Source: Chroococcidiopsidaceae cyanobacterium CP_BM_RX_35
GTDB taxonomy: Bacteria > Cyanobacteriota > Cyanobacteriia > Cyanobacteriales > Chroococcidiopsidaceae
Assembly (NCBI GenBank): GCA_019242465.1
Contig: JAFAVL010000595.1
Span: forward strand, 1 to 22,244
Direction of reading: 5' to 3'
DNA length: 22,244 bases
Each line of letters opens with the position of its first letter. The stretch's first letter is position 1. The translations under genes were made by a program, and so were the position numbers. Shown one piece after another: positions 1 through 6,165 of the stretch. The notes beneath the pieces are model-generated. The model made no database searches, was not told the origin of the DNA, and worked only from the letters and a program-made list of their open reading frames with translations.

Positions 1-1215
1 TGGGCTACGCTCTTTATACCAATGGCGTACCATCCCAGCTTGGGAGAGAGTAAAGGAAGTGAAAACGCCCAAGGCATAGAGGGAAATTAGCGCATTAACA
101 CTGCCATTAAAGATAATAATCAAGATGCCACCAAAGATGCTAAGCAAAATAATGCCATTCGAGTAAACTAGGCGTTCCCCCATTAGTGCTAGTTGTCGGG
201 GCGCAAAGCCATCACGAGCTAAAAGAGAAGAAAGTCTGGGAAAGTCCGCATAACTGGTATTAGCTGCCAAAAGTAAAACCAACAGCGTGGCAAATTGGAG
301 AAAGTAGTATAACGGTCCATCACCTAAAACTTTATGTCCTAACAGAGAAAGCACGGTTTGTTGACCCGTGGGATCGGGAACAATGTGATAGATGTTGGCA
401 AGGTAAGTGATGCCCAGAAACATGCATCCGAGAATTGAGCCCATGTAGAGCATCGTGATCCGGGCGTTCTGCCACTCTGGTGGCTTAAAAGCAGGAACGC
501 CATTTGATATTGCTTCTATCCCCGTAAGTGCCGTACACCCCTGAGAAAATGCTCGCAAAATCAAAAATATTCCGAGTGGTTCTACTGCTTTCGGTACCTC
601 TGGAGTAATTGCATTAACTTGTCCGGTAACTTGATGAAACAAACCACTGATAATCAAGATAAAAATGCTGACAATGAAGGCATAAGTCGGAATCATAAAG
701 ATTCTGCCTGATTCCCTTACCCCTCTCAGATTTGCCAGCATGATCGAGAAAATAAATGCTAAGCAAACGGTAATTTTGAACGGCAGCAATTGTGGCACTG
801 CTGAGTTGAGAGCATCTACCCCAGAAGCAATACTCACTGTCACTGTCAGTACGTAGTCGATCATCAGCGAAGCGCCTGCTATTAAACCTGGATAGGTACC
901 CAAGTTATCGCTGGCTACAATATATGCCCCACCGCCACTAGGATAGGCACGGATGGTTTGTTGGTAAGAAAGGGTAATTATTACTAACAGCAGCGCGATC
1001 GCCAGAGCAATCCACATGGATTCGCCAAGAATGGCAACGCTCCCTGTTAGCACCAGCACCTTTAAAATCTCCTCCGTTGCGTATGCCACAGATGAAAGCG
1101 CGTCGGAGGAAAGCACCGCCAAGGCAGTTGCTCTGTTCAATCTTTCGTGACTGCTAGCACTTGTAGGTAAAGTTTTGCCAATTAAGATTTCTTTGAGTCG
1201 AGAAAATGAGGACAT
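1..1215 (-). CDS. KimA-like APC family permease (C-terminus beyond the window)
   Basis: I translated this reading frame by eye: 405 codons from an ATG at 1215-1213 run open to the window edge, so the C-terminal part (probably about 200 residues) is missing. It is an APC-superfamily membrane transporter with many hydrophobic segments. The N-terminus carries LAVLSSDALSSVAYATEE (about residues 32-49) and RAYPSGGGAYIVASDNLG, followed by LMIDYVLTV and QGCTALTGIEAISNGVPAF. From memory these match Bacillus KimA (YdaO), a high-affinity K+/H+ symporter, better than amino-acid permeases of the family; Asp38 matches the conserved Asp of the DALSS motif. K+ as substrate is inferred; cyanobacterial homologues are usually just called APC permeases. 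No clear Shine-Dalgarno lies before the ATG. The leader region (1216-1520) holds palindromes and a tandem repeat. Confidence 0.85.
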   Translation of the reverse strand, partial: MSSFSRLKEILIGKTLPTSASSHERLNRATALAVLSSDALSSVAYATEEILKVLVLTGSVAILGESMWIALAIALLLVIITLSYQQTIRAYPSGGGAYIVASDNLGTYPGLIAGASLMIDYVLTVTVSIASGVDALNSAVPQLLPFKITVCLAFIFSIMLANLRGVRESGRIFMIPTYAFIVSIFILIISGLFHQVTGQVNAITPEVPKAVEPLGIFLILRAFSQGCTALTGIEAISNGVPAFKPPEWQNARITMLYMGSILGCMFLGITYLANIYHIVPDPTGQQTVLSLLGHKVLGDGPLYYFLQFATLLVLLLAANTSYADFPRLSSLLARDGFAPRQLALMGERLVYSNGIILLSIFGGILIIIFNGSVNALISLYALGVFTSFTLSQAGMVRHWYKERSP

Positions 1216-1452
1216 AGTAGGCGTGTTTAGATTGGCTGAATTCAGAGACAGCTATCTCTAGCTCGCGATAATTCAGGTAGGTTTGATTATTTAAAGTCTA
1301 TTTATTACCTGCTTTGGCTTTGTTATATTTCATGTTTAATTTTTAAGACTCACTATCAAGTAATTATCTCAAAAAAAGATGAATTAGTGCTTACAGTAAT
1401 TTATTTAGAAGATATATTTTAGTTTATAGAATGTTTAATCTATTTGAAATTA

Positions 1453-1470
1453 CTATATCTTGAGATATAG
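1453..1470. promoter_or_regulatory. 18-bp palindrome, possible operator
   Basis: CTATATCT, two bases TG, then AGATATAG: a perfect inverted repeat 7 bp before the 11-bp tandem repeat. Position and symmetry suggest a regulator binding site, but being AT-rich it could be chance. Confidence 0.35.
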
Positions 1471-1477
1471 CCCAGAT

Positions 1478-1520
1478 TAAACGCTAACTAAACGCTAACT
1501 AAACGCTAACTAAACGCTTA
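1478..1520. repeat. Four tandem copies of an 11-bp repeat
   Basis: The unit TAAACGCTAAC occurs exactly at 1478-1488, 1489-1499 and 1500-1510, with a fourth, diverged end unit TAAACGCTTA at 1511-1520. An 11-bp period puts each copy on the same face of the helix, as in direct-repeat sites of OmpR/PhoB-type regulators, so it may be an operator array. Replication slippage would also create it. Confidence 0.85.
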
Positions 1521-1617
1521 TCTCTTTATTAAGAAACAATAAATATGTGATAAGATTTAACTACCTTTTCAGAACAGCTTCCTATACTTAGATTTCTTTA
1601 ATCGAATAACTTCGTTA

Positions 1618-1854
1618 AGCCATAGAGGGTCGAGTTCTCATCGGTCTTTATGGGTCAATGGAGATGTGTTGCAGCTCCAGCGCGTCTTCGTTAATCTACT
1701 GGCCAATGCCATTAACCATTCGCTGCGTGCTGAAGCTTATAGCGGTATAATTTGGGCAGAGAACCGATTCTCCTCCAGTGACACTACACATAATACGCCT
1801 AGTGGTGCACTCTTTGGGTTTCGTTTACCTGCTTACCCATTTCAGCCGCTTTGA
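1618..1854 (+). pseudogene. Sensor histidine kinase remnant (internally deleted)
   Basis: The frame reads SLWVNGDVLQLQRVFVNLLA and then NAINHS, which is the N-box helix of a HATPase domain, then after only a few residues GIIWAENR and FGFRLP, which is the last strand and C-terminus of a histidine kinase. The H-box, most of the N-box to G2-box stretch and the whole sensor part are missing, while the frame is still open from about 1618 to the stop at 1854 (first start codon GTG 1666). An intact domain would need some 60-80 more residues between these two pieces. It ends 10 bases before the response-regulator start, the usual layout of a kinase-regulator pair. I therefore read it as the wreck of the partner kinase and not a functional gene. 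Confidence 0.8.
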
Positions 1855-1864
1855 CCTGCGTGAG

Positions 1865-2587
1865 ATGCCACCTGCTTTACTACGAATTCTACTGGTTGAG
1901 GACGATGAACTCTTTCGGCTCGGTCTACGCGTTAGATTGCAACAAGAAACGGGTTTAGAGATTGTTGCTGAGGCTGAAGATGGTGAGACAGCTATAGAAT
2001 TAGCGAATCGGCATCCTCTTGATATCGTCTTGTTAGATGTGGCTTTGCCCAGAATTGGAGGGATTGAGGCTTGTCGCCAAATCAAGCAGCAACACCCAAA
2101 CTTGCCAGTTTTAGCCTTGACTTCTCGTTCTCAGCGGTCCCTAATTGCTCAGTTAATTGAAGTGGGGGCTCAGGGCTACTGCTTGAAGGGAATTGCAGCA
2201 GAGACTTTAGTTTTAGCACTACGCTCCGTGGTTGCTGGAGCATCTTGGTGGGATTCAACTGCTACAACGGAGATTAGAGCAGCTTTTAAGGACCATATCT
2301 CCCCTGACTTATTAGGAACAGCGGATAAACTAACTAATCCATTGACGCAGCGCGAACAAGAGATTCTGGCACTGCTTGCAGCTGGGAAGACCTATCAAGA
2401 AATTGCGGATGTTCTCTACATTGTCCCTGGGACTGTGAGGGTGCATGTTCATACAATTTTGCACAAGCTAGAGGTGCCCGATCGGAGTCAAGCTGTAGTT
2501 GTAGCTCTCAAAAAAAAGTTGATTGCTACAGACTTATTGGGGTATGGCAATGATTTGTGCAATCGACTTTGGCGTAGTGGGCTATGA
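1865..2587 (+). CDS. NarL/FixJ-type response regulator
   Basis: A 240-residue two-component transcription factor. The receiver domain (about 5-125) has the acidic pair Asp13/Asp14, phospho-acceptor Asp58 (LLDVALPR), Thr86 and Lys108. The C-terminal LuxR-type helix-turn-helix (about 160-225) begins LTQREQEILALLAAGKTYQE and contains the recognition segment GTVRVHVHTILHKL. All signature residues are present, so the protein should be active. The open frame runs upstream to 1778, but that part overlaps the kinase remnant; ATG 1865, ten bases after the kinase stop, gives the standard family N-terminus. Because the adjacent kinase is destroyed, the regulator must be phosphorylated by another kinase, act unphosphorylated, or be on its way to loss. 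Target genes are unknown; the tandem repeat at 1478 is one candidate site. Confidence 0.9.
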   Translation: MPPALLRILLVEDDELFRLGLRVRLQQETGLEIVAEAEDGETAIELANRHPLDIVLLDVALPRIGGIEACRQIKQQHPNLPVLALTSRSQRSLIAQLIEVGAQGYCLKGIAAETLVLALRSVVAGASWWDSTATTEIRAAFKDHISPDLLGTADKLTNPLTQREQEILALLAAGKTYQEIADVLYIVPGTVRVHVHTILHKLEVPDRSQAVVVALKKKLIATDLLGYGNDLCNRLWRSGL

Positions 2588-2608
2588 CTTTCGTCTGCAC
2601 AGTTAGCT

Positions 2609-2661
2609 GTGAGGCAGTCGTTATAATTGCAAATGAAGGACAAATTTAATTATCCTTCAGA
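2609..2661 (+). repeat. 53-bp duplicated element, copy 1 (before the DUF29 gene)
   Basis: Matches 3524-3576 at 50 of 53 positions in direct orientation. It includes a perfect -10-like TATAAT (2622-2627) and an inverted repeat TGAAGGA (2634-2640) / TCCTTCA (2653-2659) with a 12-nt loop. All three differences between copies fall outside the arms. Both copies lie directly upstream of a plus-strand gene, so it is probably a promoter/leader module. Confidence 0.85.
2622..2627 (+). promoter_or_regulatory. Candidate -10 box (TATAAT)
   Basis: Consensus TATAAT within the duplicated element, 110 bases before the DUF29 start. No good -35 hexamer is seen 16-18 bp upstream, so any promoter would be of the -35-poor type. 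Confidence 0.35.
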
Positions 2662-2736
2662 TGATTGAAGTATTGCTCCGCGACCATTCCTGCAATGCTG
2701 GGACGTAAATTTGTCGCGGTCATAGGAGTTTTACCC

Positions 2737-3207
2737 ATGCATCCAGCCGAACTCAAGGCACTTTACGAACGAGATTTCGCAGCTTGGGCTGAAAAGACTG
2801 CTTACCTGCTGGAACATCAGCAGTTTGAGCAACTCGATCTGCCAAATCTGATTGAGGAGGTTTGGGATTTGTCCAAACGAGAGCGCGATCGGCTGCTCAG
2901 TTCGCTTCGGCTAATTTTGCATCATCTTCTCAAGTGGCAGTATCAACCCATGCTACAGTCCACTAGCTGGGAAAATACAATTTATCGCGAGCGGCTAAAT
3001 CTACAGAGCTATCTGGAGGATAGCCCGAGTCTAAAGCGGTATCTAGAGCCCGAGACGATCGGTAAAGCTTATCGTCTAGCACGGATGGAAGCAATCAAAG
3101 AAACTAGACTAGACCAAAAACTCTTTCCAGATGATTGTCCTTATTCTGTAGAACAAATACTAGAGCTTGAGTTTTGGCCAAAAGCAGATAGTTCTGCAGA
3201 TCCGTAG
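2737..3207 (+). CDS. DUF29 family protein
   Basis: A 156-residue protein of the DUF29 family, common and multicopy in cyanobacteria and of unknown function. Family hallmarks are LYERDFAAWAEKTAYLLE near the N-terminus, the LDLPNLIEEVWDLSKRERD helix, HHLLKWQYQP, and YRLARMEAIKETRL followed by the acidic, proline-containing PDDCPYSVEQIL near the end. The protein is helical and soluble, with no signal peptide. The frame is open from 2665, but ATG 2737 has a good ribosome site (AGGAG, 2724-2728) and gives the standard family start, so I chose it. It lies between two copies of a 53-bp element; the neighbourhood suggests a small accessory insertion. The family annotation is firm; a role cannot be read from the sequence. 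Confidence 0.88.
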   Translation: MHPAELKALYERDFAAWAEKTAYLLEHQQFEQLDLPNLIEEVWDLSKRERDRLLSSLRLILHHLLKWQYQPMLQSTSWENTIYRERLNLQSYLEDSPSLKRYLEPETIGKAYRLARMEAIKETRLDQKLFPDDCPYSVEQILELEFWPKADSSADP

Positions 3208-3375
3208 TGGCTGGTTTTGTTGCAAAAATTTGTCGAGGAAAGGGAACTCCTTAAGAAGGCAGAAGGCAGAGGGCAGAGGGCAGAAGGAATCCCTATAAAT
3301 AAATTTAGGGGATTTAACAAGGACACATTGAACCAGAGCGCTTCTGCCGTCTCTGTCCAAATATTTCTTGGCTCT

Positions 3376-3393
3376 CCACGACTGAAGTCGGGG
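3376..3393. repeat. Short hairpin, IS200/IS605-end-like
   Basis: CCACGAC, loop TGAA, then GTCGGGG: a short imperfect stem. It resembles the subterminal hairpins of IS200/IS605 elements in cyanobacteria, but no tnpA or tnpB is present, so it could be an abandoned end or an unrelated repeat. Confidence 0.35.
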
Positions 3394-3439
3394 GCTTCAG
3401 ACCTTAAGGCAAGCGGGAAAACAAATTCTTACCTTCTGT

Positions 3440-3480
3440 CGCCGACCGAGCTGGAATCAAATTCCAGCTCGCAAGCGGCG
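3440..3480. repeat. Long stable hairpin (REP-like)
   Basis: Outer stem CGCCG (3440-3444) / CGGCG (3476-3480) and a perfect 11-bp inner stem CGAGCTGGAAT (3447-3457) / ATTCCAGCTCG (3461-3471) around loop CAA. It is not followed by a T-run, so it is not a typical rho-independent terminator; the form fits a dispersed REP-like palindrome. Confidence 0.7.
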
Positions 3481-3523
3481 ATGCATTCCGCACCTTCTGC
3501 CCTCTGCCCTCTGCCTTTCTCTG

Positions 3524-3576
3524 GTGAGGCAGTCGTTATAATTTCAAATGAAGGACAAATCTAATCATCCTTCAGA
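3524..3576 (+). repeat. 53-bp duplicated element, copy 2 (before the 74-residue gene)
   Basis: Second copy of the element at 2609-2661 (50/53). It again carries TATAAT (3537-3542) and intact hairpin arms TGAAGGA (3549-3555) and TCCTTCA (3568-3574). It ends 20 bases before the start codon of the next gene, so the hairpin would lie in that gene's 5' leader. Confidence 0.85.
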
Positions 3577-3596
3577 CTGCTCACACCCCAACTATC

Positions 3597-3821
3597 ATGT
3601 CTGACGGATTACGACGAATTATCCCAGCGCCTCAACCTGAAATTGAGGAAAACTTTGCTGCTTACCAGGCAACGCGTCAGTTTTACCAAGAGGTTCACTC
3701 GCGGACAGAGTTCAAGCGTTACTGCAATTGGTACTACGCAACAGCAGCGGCTCACCGCCAAGAGCTACAGCAGATGCGAGGCGAATTTAATCTTCTCAGT
3801 TGGTTTCGGCGAAGACGCTAA
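3597..3821 (+). CDS. Small conserved cyanobacterial protein of unknown function
   Basis: A 74-residue protein from ATG 3597 with the start MSDGLRRIIPAPQPEIEENF, aromatic-rich middle (RQFYQEVHSR, YCNWYYATAA) and basic C-terminal tail LLSWFRRRR. From memory, near-identical small hypothetical proteins occur across cyanobacteria; I know of no assigned function. It has no membrane segment or signal peptide and looks helical, with a positively charged end that might contact nucleic acid or membrane (inference). It is preceded by copy 2 of the 53-bp hairpin element, which probably holds its promoter, and ends 19 bases before the convergent ftrV stop. A second frame over the same stretch (3643-3849) is a shadow. 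Confidence 0.75.
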   Translation: MSDGLRRIIPAPQPEIEENFAAYQATRQFYQEVHSRTEFKRYCNWYYATAAAHRQELQQMRGEFNLLSWFRRRR

Positions 3822-3840
3822 GGGAAACCCCAAACAGCAG

Positions 3841-4065
3841 CTACGTTAAAACTTCCAACTCATTCTCGCGCAGGTGGGCTTTGAATTTTTTATTAAACTT
3901 AACCTGAATTGGCAAGTTGGCACTGATTGGTATACCTCGCCACTCATTGGCAAATGCTGCAACTTCCCCTTCTAAGCCTTTGATATCAAATGCTTCACTG
4001 CGATGTTCGGGATGATGATATACAACAACAGATTCTTTAACACGGACGCGATCGCCAACTTTCAT
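3841..4065 (-). CDS. ftrV: Ferredoxin-thioredoxin reductase, variable chain
   Basis: A 74-residue FtrV. It pairs with the catalytic FtrC subunit (not in this window) to pass electrons from photosystem-I-reduced ferredoxin to thioredoxins, switching Calvin-cycle and other enzymes in the light. The SH3-like barrel signature is clear: MKVGDRVRVKESVVVYHHPE, GLEGEVA, PISANLPIQVKF and the closing KFKAHLRENELEVL. The frame can start at GTG 4104 (87 residues), but ATG 4065 (MKVGDRV) gives the usual family start and length. It is transcribed divergently from purS, the 168-bp gap holding both promoters, and converges on the 74-residue gene. Confidence 0.93.
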   Translation of the reverse strand: MKVGDRVRVKESVVVYHHPEHRSEAFDIKGLEGEVAAFANEWRGIPISANLPIQVKFNKKFKAHLRENELEVLT

Positions 4066-4233
4066 ATAACTTAAACCTAAGATCTCTGCTCCACTAACCT
4101 GCACAACCGCCCGTTATTGGTATATTGCGCTTGCTTAGACAGTCTTTTTATCTTCACATAGAAAGAGACGTAAAACTCATGTTAGATCGAGAAAACGCTA
4201 GGATAGCATTTGTGGCATTGGGCAAAAGAACAA

Positions 4234-4512
4234 GTGTTGCGCAAGTATCAGGCTCGCATCTACGTGACTCTCCGACCTTCGGTGCTTGACCCTGCGGGGA
4301 CAGCGGTGCAGTCGGGGCTACAGCACATGGGCTACGAAACGGTGGAACAGGTGCGTATTGGTAAGTATGTTGAACTTATGCTAAGCGCTGCTGATGAAGA
4401 CAAGGCAAGGGAGCAAGTTGATCGGATCTGCGATCGCCTGTTGGCGAATCCAGTGATTGAGAATTATCGATTTGACCTGACAGAATCTGTAGACATAGGA
4501 GTAGCAAGGTGA
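4234..4512 (+). CDS. purS: Phosphoribosylformylglycinamidine synthase subunit PurS
   Basis: PurS is the small structural subunit that lets PurL and PurQ assemble into FGAM synthetase (step 4 of purine synthesis). Visible signatures: [55 protein letters not shown]. The start is not certain. There is no ATG; the frame opens with TTG 4210, GTG 4234 or TTG 4237. GTG 4234 gives 92 residues and places the conserved KYQARIYV block a few residues in, as in relatives, so I use it. The stop overlaps the start of purQ by four bases (GTGA), typical of a tightly coupled pair. purL is not in the window. Confidence 0.93.
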   Translation: MLRKYQARIYVTLRPSVLDPAGTAVQSGLQHMGYETVEQVRIGKYVELMLSAADEDKAREQVDRICDRLLANPVIENYRFDLTESVDIGVAR

Positions 4513-5183
4513 AGTTTGGCGTTGTAGTATTTCCCGGCTCGAATTGCGATCGCGATGTCGTCTATGTCACGCGTGACTTGCTGCAACAGCCGACTCGCAT
4601 GGTTTGGCATGAAACAACAGATATTTCTGATTTGGATGTGGTGGTGATCCCTGGTGGTTTCAGCTACGGAGATTACCTGCGTTGTGGTGCGATCGCTCGT
4701 TTTTCTCCCATAATGCGGTGCATTGTCGAACATGCTCGGCAAGGCAAATTTGTCCTAGGTATTTGCAACGGCTTCCAGATCTTGACAGAGGTAGGATTAT
4801 TGCCTGGGGCGCTTGTGCGGAATCGAGACTTGCACTTTATTTGTGATCGTGTCCCAGTTAAAGTCGAGCGCACAGATCTTCCTTGGACACAAGCCTATGT
4901 AGCTGAGCAGATTATTACCCTGCCGATTGCCCACGGAGAAGGGAGATTTTACGCTAGCCCAGATGTCTTAAAACAACTAGAAGATTGCCATCAAGTTTTG
5001 TTCCGCTACGAAGTTCCTAATCTGAATGGCTCTACGAATAGTATTGCTGGGATCTGTAATCAGCAGGGGAATGTCTTAGGAATGATGCCCCATCCAGAAC
5101 GAGCGTCAGATCCAATGCTGGGCGGTACAGATGGGATGAGGCTATTCAAGGGGTTGTTAGAGGGAGTGGGTGCGATCGCTTAA
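4509..5183 (+). CDS. purQ: Phosphoribosylformylglycinamidine synthase, glutaminase subunit PurQ
   Basis: A 224-residue class-I glutamine amidotransferase that supplies ammonia to PurL for conversion of FGAR to FGAM. The catalytic triad is complete: Cys86 in [10 protein letters not shown], His195 and Glu197 in [10 protein letters not shown]. The N-terminal [12 protein letters not shown] and [19 protein letters not shown] are standard. It starts at GTG 4509 overlapping the purS stop, so translation is probably coupled. It ends only four bases from the end of the convergent TauE/SafE gene, leaving no room for a separate terminator between them. Confidence 0.97.
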   Translation: MKFGVVVFPGSNCDRDVVYVTRDLLQQPTRMVWHETTDISDLDVVVIPGGFSYGDYLRCGAIARFSPIMRCIVEHARQGKFVLGICNGFQILTEVGLLPGALVRNRDLHFICDRVPVKVERTDLPWTQAYVAEQIITLPIAHGEGRFYASPDVLKQLEDCHQVLFRYEVPNLNGSTNSIAGICNQQGNVLGMMPHPERASDPMLGGTDGMRLFKGLLEGVGAIA

Positions 5184-5187
5184 GCGA

Positions 5188-5556
5188 CTATTTCATAGTT
5201 AGATAACGGCAGGCGATGACCAGCAGAAATACCCCAAAGGCTCGCTTAATGACAAAGTCTGGTAACGCTAGCGTGAACTTGGCACCAAAGAAAGAGCCGA
5301 CAAATAGACCCACCACCATTAGGATCGCAGCAGGGATGTTTACCTCACCATTACGGTAGTACTCCAGCACTCCAAACAGACCGAAGGGTAGAAGTAGTGC
5401 TGCCAAAGAGGTACCTGTTGCCATCTTTGTACTAAAGCCAACTAAGAGCATCATAGCCGGGACCATAATTGTCCCGCCACCAATTCCAAACATACCTGCC
5501 ATAACACCACCAAACAAACCAATGCTTAGCAGTGAGATCACCTGAGTAGTAGCCAT
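5188..5556 (-). CDS. TauE/SafE (TSUP) family membrane protein, half-size
   Basis: A 122-residue integral membrane protein with four predicted hydrophobic segments. The N-terminal GLFGGVMAGMFGIGGGTIMV motif and the later GLFVGSFFGAKF copy mark the TSUP (DUF81) family of sulfite, sulfonate or organic-anion exporters. Most members have two such halves (about 250 residues); this one has a single half and would need to dimerise. Short versions are known in cyanobacteria, so it is not obviously truncated. The start ATG 5556 has a strong GGAGG five bases upstream. It lies 58 bases downstream of the gamma-carbonic-anhydrase-like gene on the same strand and may share its transcript. The substrate is unknown. 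Confidence 0.88.
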   Translation of the reverse strand: MATTQVISLLSIGLFGGVMAGMFGIGGGTIMVPAMMLLVGFSTKMATGTSLAALLLPFGLFGVLEYYRNGEVNIPAAILMVVGLFVGSFFGAKFTLALPDFVIKRAFGVFLLVIACRYLTMK

Positions 5557-5614
5557 TAAGCCTCCAATGAGTTATTGAATCTAAATTCTAGTAATGATGT
5601 TAAAACTCAATTAG

Positions 5615-6136
5615 CTACACTCTGTTGTTGTGTGAGCTTGCATACAAATTCTTGTACATCATGTAGTTTTTAATCCGATATTCATTGCGCTGAATTTGCT
5701 CAGGAGTCACATCCTTGACAACCTTTGCTGGTCGTCCAAGAATGACTACCCCATCCTCAAATTTGGAATTAGCAGTGACGAGACTTCCAGCTGCTATAAG
5801 GCAATTTTTTCCAATCACAGCGTCATCCATAATAATGCTTCCCATACCGATCAAAGCACCATCTTTAATCTCGCAACCGTGAAGAATAACCAAGTGACCA
5901 ACGCTGACTCTATCGCCAATGAGCAACCCAGGAGTGTGATCGGAATGTAATACACAACCGTCCTGAATATTTGTTTCACGCCCAATTTTAATAGCTGCTA
6001 CATCTCCGCGTATAACTGTGTTAAACCAGATTGAGGAGTTAGCACCAATTTCTACATCACCTGTGACTGTTGCTGTTGGGGCAATCCAAACATCTTCATG
6101 CAGTTTTGGATGCAAGCCGTTAACAGAGATCAGCAT
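5615..6136 (-). CDS. Gamma carbonic anhydrase-like hexapeptide-repeat protein
   Basis: A 173-residue left-handed beta-helix protein of the gamma-CA/YrdA/PaaY group. Hexapeptide repeats run from about residue 15 to 140. The three zinc-binding histidines of the family are present: His64 (CVLHSDH), His81 and His86 (SVGHLVILHG). It could hydrate CO2, or act like PaaY as a thioesterase/acyltransferase on CoA compounds; context with a beta-keto acid cleavage enzyme makes the second option worth considering. Start choice: the frame opens at ATG 6169, overlapping the BKACE stop as ATGA, but ATG 6136 is preceded by AAGGTG at good distance and gives the normal family start (MLISVNGLHP), so I use 6136. 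Confidence 0.87.
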   Translation of the reverse strand: MLISVNGLHPKLHEDVWIAPTATVTGDVEIGANSSIWFNTVIRGDVAAIKIGRETNIQDGCVLHSDHTPGLLIGDRVSVGHLVILHGCEIKDGALIGMGSIIMDDAVIGKNCLIAAGSLVTANSKFEDGVVILGRPAKVVKDVTPEQIQRNEYRIKNYMMYKNLYASSHNNRV

Positions 6137-6165
6137 ATTAGCACCTTGATAATTCTTTTCCAACT

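Larger units (their letters stand above)
1216..1617. other. AT-rich intergenic region, no gene seen
   Basis: About 400 bases between the leftward permease and the remnant histidine kinase. It is markedly AT-rich (especially 1290-1470). No reading frame with family resemblance was found. It contains a 10-bp palindrome CTGAATTCAG (1236-1245), a short hairpin AGAGA/TCTCT (1244-1259), an 18-bp palindrome (1453-1470) and an 11-bp tandem repeat (1478-1520). These are most simply read as control sites for the permease (leftward) or the two-component gene (rightward). Confidence 0.6.
3261..3520. repeat. Inverted low-complexity repeats framing a 205-bp core
   Basis: The left arm at 3261-3287 (built on AGGCAGAGGGCAGAGGGCAG) and the reverse complement of the right arm at 3493-3520 agree over their whole length apart from one inserted base. 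The core between them carries two further hairpins. This looks like a miniature non-autonomous element; no ORF for a transposase and no clear target-site duplication were seen. Confidence 0.6.
3208..3523. other. Repeat-rich spacer without a credible gene
   Basis: Just over 300 bases between the DUF29 gene and the second 53-bp element. The open frame here (3217-3564) is mostly translated low-complexity repeat and was not called. Contents: a G-rich inverted-repeat arm (3261-3287), a short hairpin (3376-3393), a long stable hairpin (3440-3480) and the second arm (3493-3520). Confidence 0.7.

Noticed and set aside
1216..1520. A c-di-AMP (ydaO-type) riboswitch before the KimA-like permease
   Set aside because: KimA genes often have one, but I could not find the characteristic G-rich conserved blocks in the minus-strand leader.
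1478..1520. Tandem 11-bp repeat as a miniature CRISPR or iteron origin
   Set aside because: There are no spacers between units, no cas genes, and no replication initiator gene nearby; a slippage or operator array is simpler.
3217..3564. 115-codon plus-strand ORF
   Set aside because: It translates low-complexity and hairpin repeats, has no family resemblance, and runs through the promoter-like 53-bp element.
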